64,000 bases of DNA, taken from assembly GCF_900156505.1 (NCBI RefSeq), contig NZ_FTPR01000001.1, positions 620,001 to 684,000 of the forward strand, written 5' to 3'. The position numbers were made by a program, and so were the translations under genes. Origin of the DNA: Yoonia rosea (GTDB lineage Bacteria; Pseudomonadota; Alphaproteobacteria; Rhodobacterales; Rhodobacteraceae). This document shows, one piece after another, positions 17,111-25,493 of the stretch (the first letter of the stretch is position 1; each line of letters starts with the position of its first letter). The notes under the pieces are model-generated. The model was not told where the DNA came from and did not search any database. It saw nothing but the letters and a program-made list of their open reading frames with translations.

Positions 17111-17328
17111 ACCCGTTTGAGCGCACGCTCGAGCACGAAAATCCGTATCGCTGAAGCAAGCCCGAGATCACCTCGGGCTTCGTCTATTTTAGCGGCCAGT
17201 CCGTTGATGGTATCGCCGTCTTCATCCGCATATCGGCGGAACGCATCCCAAAAGATATCTTCAAGCGACACGCTTGTGCGGTGCCCACGCAAGGTCAAAG
17301 ACCGCTTCACGGGGCGCCGATGATCCAT
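17107..17328 (-). CDS. Ribbon-helix-helix domain protein
   Basis: 73 aa from the ATG at 17328; a GTG at 17331 is also possible. It matches the RHH_4-type family: RSLTLRGHRTSVSLEDIFWD supplies the beta strand and first helix, and LASAIRIFVLERA the C-terminal helix. Such proteins are usually DNA-binding dimers. It is the last gene of the fumC-DUF4169-RHH unit, its start overlapping the DUF4169 stop (TGATG). Its target is unknown; autoregulation or control of fumC is possible. Confidence 0.85.
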   Translation of the reverse strand: MDHRRPVKRSLTLRGHRTSVSLEDIFWDAFRRYADEDGDTINGLAAKIDEARGDLGLASAIRIFVLERALKRV

Positions 17329-17504
17329 CACTCGTCTTCGAACTTCAGTTGCGAGAGCCTGTCGCTGGCCTGTTTCGCGCGGGTCGCATCCAATACCTTT
17401 TCGGCCTTCGTGCGACCAAAGCGTACGGCGTTTTCGTCCGCTTTGGCCTTGGCCTCGGCACGCGTTTTCGCCTTGCGCACCTGATTGAGGTTCACAGGCT
17501 TCAT
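17328..17504 (-). CDS. DUF4169 small protein
   Basis: 58 aa, too short for many gene callers. The sequence begins [18 protein letters not shown] and continues with [15 protein letters not shown] and a C-terminal LSQLKFEDE, the pattern of DUF4169. It is strongly helical and charged, and its function is unknown. Its ATG overlaps the fumC stop (ATGA, 17501-17504), and its own stop overlaps the RHH start, so all three are likely made from one mRNA. The same three-gene order is, in my experience, common in Rhodobacterales. Confidence 0.85.
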   Translation of the reverse strand: MKPVNLNQVRKAKTRAEAKAKADENAVRFGRTKAEKVLDATRAKQASDRLSQLKFEDE

Positions 17505-18892
17505 TTTGGCCCGATCATGTCCTCTGGGCGCACGACCTTTTCAAAGGTCGCCTCATCCACAAAGCCCAGCTTGATCGCTTCCTCTTTGAGCGTCGTGCCG
17601 TTCTTATGCGCTGTCTTGGCGACCGTCGTGGCGTTGTCATAGCCGATAGTAGGGGCCAAAGCCGTGACCAGCATCAGCGATTCCCGCATCAGTTTTTCGA
17701 TCCGTGTGCGATCAGCCCGAATGCCGACAACGCAGTTATCGGTGAATGTGACCGATGCGTCACCCAAAAGCTGCATAGATTGCAACACGTTATAGGCCAT
17801 CATTGGCTTCATCACGTTCAGCTCAAAGTGCCCCTGCGAGCCGGCAAAACCGACGGCGGCGTCATTGCCCATGACATGGGCGCAAACCTGCGTCAGCGCT
17901 TCAACCTGTGTGGGGTTCACCTTGCCCGGCATGATGGATGAGCCGGGTTCATTCTCGGGCAACATCAACTCGCCCAGACCACAGCGCGGGCCAGAGCCCA
18001 GCATGCGGATATCTGCAGCGATCTTGTAAAGGCTGACGGCGACGGTCTTCAGCGCACCCGACATTTCGACAAGCGCGTCATGTGCAGCCAGCGCTTCGAA
18101 TTTGTTAGGCGCGGTGACGAAGGGCAGACCGGTGATCTCGGCCATATGTGCCGCCACGGTTTCGCCCCAGCCTTTGGGTGTGTTCAGGCCTGTTCCAACA
18201 GCTGTGCCACCTTGCGCCAGTTCATAGATCGCGGGCAGGGCGGCCTTGATCCGGCGGATCCCCATGGCGACTTGATGGGTGTAGCCCGAAAATTCCTGAC
18301 CCAGTGTCAGTGGCGTGGCATCCATCGTATGTGTGCGGCCGATCTTGATGATATCATCAAATTCCGCCTGTTTTGCCGCCAGAGCCGCGTGGAGCTTCTC
18401 GAGCCCCGGCAGCAGCACGTCGCGGGCTGTCATCGCCACGGCGATATGCATTGCGGTGGGGAAGGTATCGTTGGACGACTGGCCCATGTTGCAGTGATCG
18501 TTGGGGTGCACAGGGTCTTTCGATCCGATCACACCGCCCAGCATTTCAATCGCGCGGTTTGACACCACCTCATTGGCGTTCATGTTCGATTGCGTGCCCG
18601 ATCCCGTCTGCCAGACCACCAGAGGAAAGTGATCATCGAGCTTGCCTGCCACCACTTCGGCGGCGGCCGCGATAATCGCATCGGCCAGTGCGGGGTCCAG
18701 TTTGCCACGCTCCTTGTTGGCCATGGCACAGGCCTGTTTGATCACACCTAAACCGCGCACGATGGCAACCGGCTGCTTCTCCCAGCCGATGGGGAAGTTC
18801 ATGATCGAGCGCTGCGTTTGTGCGCCCCAATAGCGGTCGCTGGGAACCTCCAGCGGGCCAAAACTGTCGGTTTCTGTACGTGTATTGGTCAT
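17501..18892 (-). CDS. fumC: Class II fumarate hydratase
   Basis: 463 aa, the usual FumC length. It interconverts fumarate and malate in the TCA cycle without an iron-sulfur cluster. Diagnostic segments are the N-terminal [21 protein letters not shown] (residues 9-29), [17 protein letters not shown] with the active-site His, and the [11 protein letters not shown] loop with the catalytic Ser. It starts at ATG 18892 and its stop overlaps the DUF4169 start by four bases. Confidence 0.97.
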   Translation of the reverse strand: MTNTRTETDSFGPLEVPSDRYWGAQTQRSIMNFPIGWEKQPVAIVRGLGVIKQACAMANKERGKLDPALADAIIAAAAEVVAGKLDDHFPLVVWQTGSGTQSNMNANEVVSNRAIEMLGGVIGSKDPVHPNDHCNMGQSSNDTFPTAMHIAVAMTARDVLLPGLEKLHAALAAKQAEFDDIIKIGRTHTMDATPLTLGQEFSGYTHQVAMGIRRIKAALPAIYELAQGGTAVGTGLNTPKGWGETVAAHMAEITGLPFVTAPNKFEALAAHDALVEMSGALKTVAVSLYKIAADIRMLGSGPRCGLGELMLPENEPGSSIMPGKVNPTQVEALTQVCAHVMGNDAAVGFAGSQGHFELNVMKPMMAYNVLQSMQLLGDASVTFTDNCVVGIRADRTRIEKLMRESLMLVTALAPTIGYDNATTVAKTAHKNGTTLKEEAIKLGFVDEATFEKVVRPEDMIGPK

Positions 18893-18977
18893 GATGTTCC
18901 CCTTAGGCTTCTCGCATCTGACCTATAGGCAGCAGGGGGCGTTTGCGCAATATCGCATCACTGCCAAGGGCGGGTGA

Positions 18978-19448
18978 TTACTTGCGAAATTGATCAAGGC
19001 TGACGACTTCGGCCTCTTTGGGCGCTTTGTCTTCTTCTGGTTCGACCATTTCGTCCATCGGGGCCTCTGCCACTTCTTCGGTGGTGTCATCTTCGTTCTG
19101 CGTCTCGAACCGCAGGCCGAATTCGACGGACGGGTCCACGAAGGTCTTGATCGCATCATAAGGGATGTAAAGAGTCTCGGGGTTATCCCCGAAGTTCAGC
19201 GTGATCGTAAAGCCCTCATCGGTGACGTCCAGATTGTCAAACCAGTGCTGGATCACCACGGTCATTTCGCCAGGATACCGGTCGGACAGCCAATCGGCGA
19301 TTTCCACGTCAGGGTGCATCGTGTCAAAGGTGATGAAGAAATGGTGCTCACCCGGGAGCCCCTTTTTCTGCACATCCGTCAGGACCTCTTGGATCAACCC
19401 ACGCATCGCGCGGTGCATCAGATTTCCATAGTCGATGGTGGTCGTCAC
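18978..19448 (-). CDS. sspB: SspB-type ClpXP adaptor (alphaproteobacterial)
   Basis: 156 aa. The N-terminal DYGNLMHRAMRGLI, HHFFITF and the conserved YPGEMTVVIQHWFDNL identify the alpha-type SspB (formerly DUF1321), which tethers ssrA-tagged proteins to ClpXP. After about residue 115 comes an acidic, flexible linker, then the C-terminal EVVSLDQFRK, which resembles the ClpX-binding tail. The tmRNA that adds the tags is encoded about 3 kb away. It appears monocistronic. Confidence 0.92.
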   Translation of the reverse strand: MTTTIDYGNLMHRAMRGLIQEVLTDVQKKGLPGEHHFFITFDTMHPDVEIADWLSDRYPGEMTVVIQHWFDNLDVTDEGFTITLNFGDNPETLYIPYDAIKTFVDPSVEFGLRFETQNEDDTTEEVAEAPMDEMVEPEEDKAPKEAEVVSLDQFRK

Positions 19449-19514
19449 GGCTGTGCTCTCCTTGCGGTCTTGGCGCTAGCATAGGGGATTCGAAGCGGGT
19501 TGAAAGGGGGGGCG

Positions 19515-20768
19515 TCAGATCGTACCGCCGATAGCTGCCGCAGCAAGGCTGAGCGCCGCCGAAATGAGCAAGACAAGCGGCAGCGGCCAATGGCGCCACA
19601 GCAAAAGTAGCCCTGTGATCGCGGCAAGGCCAAGCGCCAGCGGTTGCAGAGTGTTGAGAGCAGGCCAGATGAACTGCAAAGGGCCAAGAATGACCGTATC
19701 AACCTGACCGAAGAACACATGCAGGGCGAACCAGAGCGACAGATTGGCGATGACGCCGACAACCGCCGCCGTGATCGCGGCCAAAGCGCCGCGCAACCGT
19801 GGCCGCCCGTCCAGCCAGTCGATCAGCGGCGCGCCTGCGAAGATCCAGATAAAGCAGGGCACAAAGGTGACCCAAAGCGTCAACGCGCCTGCCAGCAACG
19901 CCATCGCTGCGCCGCCTTCGGCCATGCCTGCGATCATCCCCACAAATTGGGTGACGAGGATCAGCGGCCCCGGCGTTGTTTCTGCCAGTCCCAAAGCATC
20001 CATCATCTGAGCGGTGCTGAGCCAGCCAAAAGACACCACGACCTCTTGGGTCATATAGGCAAGCACGGCATAGGCCCCGCCGAAGGTGACCACCGCAAGG
20101 GTCGAAAAGAAGGTGCCGACATCCAAAAGAAACGTGTTGCCCGAGAGGGCGATCAGGCCAAAAGGTGCCGCCCAGATCAAACCGCCGATGAGCAAGACCG
20201 ATAGGCTGGTGCGTAAGCTGCCGGAACGGATGGTCGGTGTTGTGACGGCACCAGTCTGGCCCAACGCGCCGATCAATGCGGCAAGGGCGATGACCAAGGG
20301 AAAGGGGAGGGCAAAGAAGAACAGTGCGACAAAGGCCGCAACGGCAAGAAAGAGATGCGCCCGCTTAATCAGCGCCCGCCGCGCAATCTTTAACAGCGCT
20401 TCGATAACGATGATCACAACGGTCGCCTTGACGCCAAGAAACAGCGCCTGCACAACGGGCTGGTTCCCGTAAGCGCCATAGGCCAAGGCTAGCACCATGA
20501 TCACCAGCGCGCCCGGCAACACAAAAAGCCCGCCCCCGATCAGCCCGCCGATCATGCCCTGCCGCTTCCATCCGGCATAGGTGGCCAGTTGCATCGCCTC
20601 AGGCCCCGGCAACAACATGCAGAACGACAGCGCGCGCAGGAATTGCTCCTCGCTCAGCCAGTCACGCTTCTCGACAAGCTCTTTGTGCATCAGGGCGATC
20701 TGGGCTGCGGGCCCACCAAAGGACATCAGGCCGATGCGCCCGAAGACAGCGATCAGTTCATGCGTCAT
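19515..20768 (-). CDS. chrA: Chromate transporter ChrA
   Basis: 417 aa with about ten to twelve membrane helices in two homologous halves. Each half carries the family signature: FGRIGLMSFGGPAAQIALMH in the first, and TFGGAYAVLAYM in the second. GPEAMQLATYAGW is also typical. It exports chromate. The ATG at 20768 overlaps the stop of the upstream rhodanese-ChrB gene by four bases (ATGA), so I prefer it to the in-frame start 21 bases earlier. The pair forms a chromate-resistance operon. Confidence 0.92.
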   Translation of the reverse strand: MTHELIAVFGRIGLMSFGGPAAQIALMHKELVEKRDWLSEEQFLRALSFCMLLPGPEAMQLATYAGWKRQGMIGGLIGGGLFVLPGALVIMVLALAYGAYGNQPVVQALFLGVKATVVIIVIEALLKIARRALIKRAHLFLAVAAFVALFFFALPFPLVIALAALIGALGQTGAVTTPTIRSGSLRTSLSVLLIGGLIWAAPFGLIALSGNTFLLDVGTFFSTLAVVTFGGAYAVLAYMTQEVVVSFGWLSTAQMMDALGLAETTPGPLILVTQFVGMIAGMAEGGAAMALLAGALTLWVTFVPCFIWIFAGAPLIDWLDGRPRLRGALAAITAAVVGVIANLSLWFALHVFFGQVDTVILGPLQFIWPALNTLQPLALGLAAITGLLLLWRHWPLPLVLLISAALSLAAAAIGGTI

Positions 20769-21562
20769 TGTGCGCGTCCGGCGGGCCAATCATGGCCTTC
20801 ATCCTGCCCATCACGTGCCCACCTGTAAAATGCGTCGTAAAGCAACATCCCTGCTTCCAACTGTGCGATATCATCACGAAACATACGTGACAGTCCGACA
20901 GATACAGCCAAAAGACCTGCGGCTTGCGGGGCAAGCGCGTGCTGGTCGGTATCCGCAGCGCGCACGACCGTCGCAAGTGTATCAAGGGCAGGGTGGCTGA
21001 GCCCGAAACGGTCAATCATCATATCAAAAGTGCAAAGATCGCCATGATGGCTCCATTCACCGTCCTCGATATCAAACGGCGTGGCATGGAAGCGTTCGGC
21101 GACGCCTTGGACGGCGGAAGGGGGCACGAACAAGAATTCCGCCTGCGGATCAACGAAACGGCGGATCAGCCAAGGGCAGGCGATGCGGTCGATCTTGGGG
21201 CGGTGGCGTGTCACCCAAAGCCGGCCGAGGATGGCACTGGCTGGCACGGCAGGCAGTTTGGCGTCACGCCACGCGACCTTTCCGCCGGTCACGATCTGCG
21301 CGCTGAGGCCACGCGCCCGCAGATGTGCGGCCACCCCTTGCGACAGTTTCAGACCTTGATGGCAGGCGATGACCGTGTCCTTGCCATCCAGACGCGCGAT
21401 CAGCCCGTCGACATCGGCGTGGGGATGCCGAAAAGACGTCGGGATCAAACGCGGGTCTTCTGCAAAATCATCGTCGATGCAGACATCGACAATGGCAGGG
21501 CATTGCGGGGTGCCGATCAAGCGCATCAGCTTGGCGGGGGTAATTTCATTGAAAGCAGCCAT
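20765..21562 (-). CDS. Rhodanese-ChrB fusion protein
   Basis: 265 aa. Residues about 5-105 are a rhodanese domain whose active loop holds Cys67 (IACHQGLKLSQG). Residues about 125-260 are a ChrB C-terminal domain (RPKIDRIACPWLIRRFVDP, FDIEDGEWSHHGDLCTFD). ChrB proteins regulate or assist ChrA-dependent chromate resistance. Here the usual N-terminal ChrB part is replaced by a sulfurtransferase domain, which may reduce or bind a metal oxyanion; that is inference. AAGGGA precedes the ATG at 21562. It is the first gene of a two-gene operon with chrA. Confidence 0.9.
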   Translation of the reverse strand: MAAFNEITPAKLMRLIGTPQCPAIVDVCIDDDFAEDPRLIPTSFRHPHADVDGLIARLDGKDTVIACHQGLKLSQGVAAHLRARGLSAQIVTGGKVAWRDAKLPAVPASAILGRLWVTRHRPKIDRIACPWLIRRFVDPQAEFLFVPPSAVQGVAERFHATPFDIEDGEWSHHGDLCTFDMMIDRFGLSHPALDTLATVVRAADTDQHALAPQAAGLLAVSVGLSRMFRDDIAQLEAGMLLYDAFYRWARDGQDEGHDWPAGRAQ

Positions 21563-21673
21563 GGTGCATCCCTTCTGAAGCTGTCAGTGGATGCGATGCT
21601 TTGGCCGGGGCCTTACGGGGTGGTCGCAAACCCCATAACCGAACTGTGCGTGATCGGCAGATGCGGGTCAACC

Positions 21674-22324
21674 CTATCCGAAGATGCGGCTGATCTCGCG
21701 CAGGATCTTGGCGCGGATCGTTGCGGGGTATTCGCGGTGGGTGCGTGCGGTCATGACAAATCCGTTGCGGGTAATCACGGCACCGCGAAAAAAGTTCGTG
21801 ATCGCGAGACCCATCGATTCAATCGCAATGGCGTTGATGGTCACACCGGCACGCTCGGCCGCGGTGCGCGCGGCACGCACATCCGAGCCACCGTTCGGTG
21901 TGCCATCCCCCGAAATATCAATGACTTTGCGGGCGCAATTCGGCACCTGATCAAAAAGCCGCAGGGAAAAGAAAATCGCCTCGGCAGGGGCGGTATCGGA
22001 CAGGACAAAGGCGCGCTCCATCACGCGTGTCTTCTGGGCGAAACTCTCGACATCCAAGGCGGTCCGCATCTGGGTCCAGGGGATTGACACGGCCTGCCGG
22101 TCAACACCGGACCATTGCACGACCGTGAGAAAATTTTCTCCGGCCACCATCGTTTCCACAATCTCGGGGTCCCGCAGGGCTTCGGCCAGTCCGTCGGTTT
22201 GCAGTCGGTATTCGGCGCTGTCGATCGAATTTGAGACATCCATCGTCAGGATCAGTGCCGTCTCGCAGGCCTGTGCAGTGACGGGCAGGGTAGAGATAAG
22301 GGACGCAAAAACAAACCGGATCAT
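21674..22324 (-). CDS. DUF1194 VWA-like secreted protein
   Basis: 216 aa from the ATG at 22324, which begins a signal peptide (MIRFVFASLISTLPVTAQA) ending near residue 19. The mature part starts with CETALILTMDVSNSID, a MIDAS-like DxSxS metal site, then VIDISGDGTPNGG, also typical of von Willebrand factor A folds in DUF1194. It is probably a periplasmic protein-interaction module, but its partner is unknown. The open frame upstream of 22324 is not part of the protein. It lies next to the terminator of ssrA. Confidence 0.85.
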   Translation of the reverse strand: MIRFVFASLISTLPVTAQACETALILTMDVSNSIDSAEYRLQTDGLAEALRDPEIVETMVAGENFLTVVQWSGVDRQAVSIPWTQMRTALDVESFAQKTRVMERAFVLSDTAPAEAIFFSLRLFDQVPNCARKVIDISGDGTPNGGSDVRAARTAAERAGVTINAIAIESMGLAITNFFRGAVITRNGFVMTARTHREYPATIRAKILREISRIFG

Positions 22325-22383
22325 AGGGGGATCGTGCGCAGAGCCACTGGCCAATGCAAGTGACAAGATCGCAAAACGACGAC

Positions 22384-22434
22384 AAAAAGCGGGGAAGGTG
22401 CAGGTTTCTGTTGCCAGGTACCTGCGGACCCCGC
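22384..22434 (-). terminator. Rho-independent terminator of ssrA
   Basis: On the minus strand GCGGGG (22434-22429) pairs with CCCCGC (22394-22389), with an inner GCAGGT / ACCTGC pairing, followed by TTTTT at 22388-22384. It closes the tmRNA transcription unit. Confidence 0.75.
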
Positions 22435-22705
22435 CTATGGTCGCAAAACCATAGGGCTTAAGGTTTCGATATTACGCACAGCTTACGCTGCGAGTGCCAT
22501 CGGTGCTTTGTTGTCATTTGCAACTAGCTTTGTTGTACCGATAACGGTGGTAACTCACCGGGACAAAGCAAAACCCCTTTAGACGTTCGTCGATCCTATT
22601 TCGTCCCCATTGCTGCCAAATGAGCAGGTTTTGGTGGAGACGCCGGGTACCGCCCCCGGGTCCGATCCGCTTATTACGAGCGCGTTTATGTCCATAGTCC
22701 CGAAG
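22384..22705 (-). ncRNA. ssrA: tmRNA, permuted two-piece form
   Basis: The minus strand holds both pieces in the circularly permuted order known from alphaproteobacteria. The acceptor piece comes first and ends in TCTCCACCA with its CCA at 22632. A spacer of about 24 bases follows, and the coding piece begins at GGGGACG (22608). GGGGACG pairs with CGTCTCC to rebuild the tRNA-like acceptor stem. The tag frame, 22521-22483, reads ANDNKAPMALAA then TAA; the ALAA end is the ClpXP signal. tmRNA rescues stalled ribosomes and tags the products for degradation, with SspB (18978-19448) as adaptor. Exact ends are approximate. Confidence 0.93.
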
Positions 22706-22714
22706 GACACTTTA

Positions 22715-22743
22715 CAGATAGGGAACTGGAGAGGGCGGCGCAA
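22715..22743 (-). promoter_or_regulatory. Putative ssrA promoter
   Basis: On the minus strand TTGCGC (22743-22738) and TATCTG (22720-22715) are 17 bases apart, just upstream of the acceptor piece. Transcription would start near 22708. Confidence 0.5.
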
Positions 22744-22950
22744 GGGGGCGTGGGAAAAGGTACGAAGGGTGGTGATGGGAAATAGGTTTGTTTGCGACTT
22801 TCACAACATAAACGGTATATTGTGACAACGGGCGGGCAAAGTCTGCTTTGGGCGGACAAAGTCGCCGTTCGCTGCATGCGCACCAATGTCTGCTCAAAAA
22901 GAGTTCTATTTCAAAAAGAACATGCGACATCGTCGGTGCATTTAGGCCAA
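22744..22950. other. Intergenic stretch with no gene
   Basis: About 200 bases with lower GC. It contains two degenerate copies of a GTCTGCTTTGGG / TGTCTGCT element (near 22845-22860 and 22897-22906), discussed in the findings. No Shine-Dalgarno-led frame was found. Confidence 0.4.
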
Positions 22951-23982
22951 TCACTGTTGGCTTACGCTCGCCCAGATTGCATTTGCGTAGTCCAACATGG
23001 TTGTTGCCTGAGATTTCATTTCAGTGGGCTCAAATCTATCAAGAAAGATAGTCGCACTCACTTTAGCAGCAACGCTAAACTTGAGACGGCAATAACGACT
23101 AAAGTGAGGGTTGCTCAATATGCTCTCATCGCGGCGCGTATTGCATTCAATTTCAATTGGAGCACCAAGATAATCCATGCCGAGGTTTTCTTCCCCAGCA
23201 TTTAGCCAGTTATTATCCTGAAACCGCTGCAAATTGCCTTCAATCATAGGCGAGAAAACAACCCTATGCCTTGGCTTTCCCTGGCACCAAACGCTTTCAG
23301 AAAACGCGGCCCTTGTTTCACACCACGCCTGAAGTTTGGACTGTCGCAAACATGCGTTCAGTGGTGCGGTGGGGCCGTCGCATGTACGATGCACCGGGAT
23401 CAACTCAATTTCCATTAAGACAACTTCCTCCGCCCCAAACCCTGCAAGGTCTTGAAGCGTGTCTCCACTGCGCAAGAATTTCGTGTAGCAGCGCTGATAG
23501 CTTTCGCACGTATGAATGGTCTCCAACTGTGGACTTGCAGGAAAACGAACCCTTTGATCGCCGATTTGTCCAACAATATCGCCCGCTTGGAAGGCAGCCA
23601 AGTCATCCTGGCGCTGCTCTTCATGCGTATTTTGGCTCCACCAAAAGAGCAGAATTGCGAAAGAGGGGCCAATCACTGAGATTGCTCCCATCGCAAAGGC
23701 AGAAATCGTCCGGTTTTTACTGGCAAGATCATTAGCTATTGTTGAGACGGCAAGGCCAATCCCAAACGCTAAAGCTGGAAAAAGGATAAACAGCGGTATG
23801 GCGGCAAAAATGAGGCCACCCATTTGAATGCCGCTGATCAATACAAAAAATGCTACTGCAGCAAGCAAAGAGGCAGTGGTTACTCGAAAACCAACTCTCT
23901 TGGATTTCGCGGAATTATCGCCGCGTCGTGTTACCCCGAAAATCCATGCCAGAAGAAAAATTATATAGTACAAGTAATACAA
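22951..23982 (-). CDS. Hypothetical membrane protein
   Basis: 343 aa. Four hydrophobic segments at about 1-16, 35-56, 58-82 and 90-115 are followed by a soluble domain of some 225 residues with about ten cysteines (HTCESYQRCY, HRTCDGPTAPLNACL, EIECN, YCRLKF). If that part is periplasmic, disulfides are likely. I recognise no family. Codon use is more AT-rich than in neighbouring housekeeping genes, hinting at acquisition. It starts at ATG 23982 (MYYLYYIIF) and stands alone. Confidence 0.65.
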   Translation of the reverse strand: MYYLYYIIFLLAWIFGVTRRGDNSAKSKRVGFRVTTASLLAAVAFFVLISGIQMGGLIFAAIPLFILFPALAFGIGLAVSTIANDLASKNRTISAFAMGAISVIGPSFAILLFWWSQNTHEEQRQDDLAAFQAGDIVGQIGDQRVRFPASPQLETIHTCESYQRCYTKFLRSGDTLQDLAGFGAEEVVLMEIELIPVHRTCDGPTAPLNACLRQSKLQAWCETRAAFSESVWCQGKPRHRVVFSPMIEGNLQRFQDNNWLNAGEENLGMDYLGAPIEIECNTRRDESILSNPHFSRYCRLKFSVAAKVSATIFLDRFEPTEMKSQATTMLDYANAIWASVSQQ

Positions 23983-24274
23983 TGGAATGGCTCCAACGTT
24001 CGGTCAGACATCGCCAAGCTCCGCCTGAAATTTGCGTGCAAGATGGCACTTGCTCTGGTGTGTTTCAACAAAAGTGCGGAGCTCAGAAGATTTCAAAGGA
24101 GCCGTCCTCCATGCGCCGCGCAGCATCCGGCACGTTGGGCTCAAAGCTGTCATCCGCTGCACCTGCGCACATCAATCATGCTTGCATCCAAAAACAAGCA
24201 GGCCCGGGTCAATGGAATGTGTCCCGCCCAAACCTCCCGTTGATCGAACCACCTTACCGTGCCAACTTTGTCTT
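23983..24274. other. Intergenic stretch with no recognised gene
   Basis: About 290 bases between the divergent membrane-protein gene and the SRAP gene. The open frame running into the SRAP gene from 24032 is not protein-like. No clear operator seen. Confidence 0.4.
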
Positions 24275-24913
24275 ATGTGCAACCTCTATTCCCTGACCTC
24301 GACCCAGTCCGCGATTGCCGATCTGGTCAACTTGTGGCGCGATGAGACGGGCAATTTACCCCCGCTGACAGGCATTTACCCAGACTATCCCGCACCCGTG
24401 ATCACGCAGACGCCCGCAGGCCGTGTGATGCAGATGATGCGCTGGGGGATGCCGTCGCCTGCGTTCGTCTTGAAGGGAAAGAAAACCGACAAAGGTGTCA
24501 CCAATGTGCGCAACACGGCCTCACCGCATTGGCGGCGCTGGCTGGGTCCGGCGCACCGCTGTGTGGTGCCATTCACCAGCTTTTCGGAATACCAGACCGT
24601 GAAGGGCGAAAAGCCCAAGACCGTCTGGTTTGCCCCCACAGGCCCGCAGAAGACGCTGTTTTTCGCGGGCATCTGGACGGAATGGACTTCGGTCCGGACG
24701 TTGAAGGAGGGCGAGACGACAAATCACCTCTTCGCCTTTCTCACGGTGGAACCAAATGCTGTTGTCGCGCCCATCCACCCCAAAGCCATGCCTGTGATCC
24801 TGCGCAGCCCCGAGGCCATTGCCCACTGGCTGGACGCCCCCGTGGAGGCCGCGCTGAAACTGCAACGGCCATTCGCAGATGACGGGTTGGAGGTTGTGGA
24901 GGAGGCGGTTTAG
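24275..24913 (+). CDS. SRAP/YedK-type abasic-site crosslinking protein
   Basis: 212 aa. The start MCNLYSL places the catalytic Cys at position 2, which after Met removal forms a thiazolidine with the aldehyde of an abasic site in single-stranded DNA. Other family marks are NVRNTASPHWR, RCVVPFTSFSEYQ with the conserved Glu, and the HPKAMPVIL stretch with the catalytic His (residues about 168-176). The ATG at 24275 is fixed by the need for Cys2; the open frame further upstream is spurious. No LexA box was seen near it. Confidence 0.92.
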   Translation: MCNLYSLTSTQSAIADLVNLWRDETGNLPPLTGIYPDYPAPVITQTPAGRVMQMMRWGMPSPAFVLKGKKTDKGVTNVRNTASPHWRRWLGPAHRCVVPFTSFSEYQTVKGEKPKTVWFAPTGPQKTLFFAGIWTEWTSVRTLKEGETTNHLFAFLTVEPNAVVAPIHPKAMPVILRSPEAIAHWLDAPVEAALKLQRPFADDGLEVVEEAV

Positions 24914-25024
24914 AGGGGAGGTGAGGGCGGGACGAGGACTTTCGCTGCGGCGCCGCCTGACATCTGACAGGAACGTGAAGCCGACGTTCGCGAGTATCTT
25001 TGTCTGGATGCATCGTTGGCGCAG

Positions 25025-25480
25025 TTACCGCATGCTGGAGGACACCACGTTTCCGACACTTTGTTTCTTTGCGGTTTTACCGGTCTGTTCGTACCCTCTT
25101 CGAAAAACCACCTTGATGTTCGGGTTCAGATCGCGCGCGCCTCTGATTAACAGAGGGGTCACTTCTTTGAGGTCGGCCACAAATATTGTCAGTGCCGCAA
25201 CTTCTGTTTTCCCCGAGGCCACCTGCACCAACTGGCTTTCCCCTTTCAGCCATCCATCGGCATTTTCTTTGGTGACGTCCATCCAGCCTGCGTAGCCCAC
25301 GATCACATCGCCCTTGAGTGCGAAGAGATGGTTCTGCGTCTCGAGCTGAACTCTGATTGCTGCGGCCAACGAACCCGCTGTATGATCGGCAAATGGTTTG
25401 CGCTTTGACAGATAGTTGAAGATTAGCCCCAAACTGGCATGGGACGGCTTTAACGTTGTTATTCTGATTTCATCGCCCAA
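25025..25480 (-). CDS. Small GNAT-like protein of unknown function
   Basis: 151 aa beginning at a TTG (25480), with GGGGGA about seven bases upstream; no ATG is available in frame. The sequence alternates helices and strands (HLFALKGDVIVGYAGWMDV, EVAALTIFVAD), and the C-terminal part IKVVFRRGYEQTGKTAKKQS resembles the final strand of certain GNAT-fold or toxin-activating acyltransferase-like proteins. That likeness is weak. It follows the second P450 by 13 bases and is surely co-transcribed with it, so it may modify the P450 substrate or product. Confidence 0.65.
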   Translation of the reverse strand: MGDEIRITTLKPSHASLGLIFNYLSKRKPFADHTAGSLAAAIRVQLETQNHLFALKGDVIVGYAGWMDVTKENADGWLKGESQLVQVASGKTEVAALTIFVADLKEVTPLLIRGARDLNPNIKVVFRRGYEQTGKTAKKQSVGNVVSSSMR

Positions 25481-25493
25481 TGGTATCCCCCGC

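Noticed and set aside
22384..22720. Search for an integrase or att repeat of ssrA
   Set aside because: No recombinase gene or second copy of the TCTCCACCA end was seen in the window.
22610..22825. Short plus-strand open frame over the tmRNA acceptor region
   Set aside because: It is explained by the minus-strand ssrA gene; no ribosome site or family match.
24032..24274. N-terminal extension of the SRAP protein
   Set aside because: The family needs Cys at position 2; the extension is Cys- and Arg-rich noise with no ribosome site.
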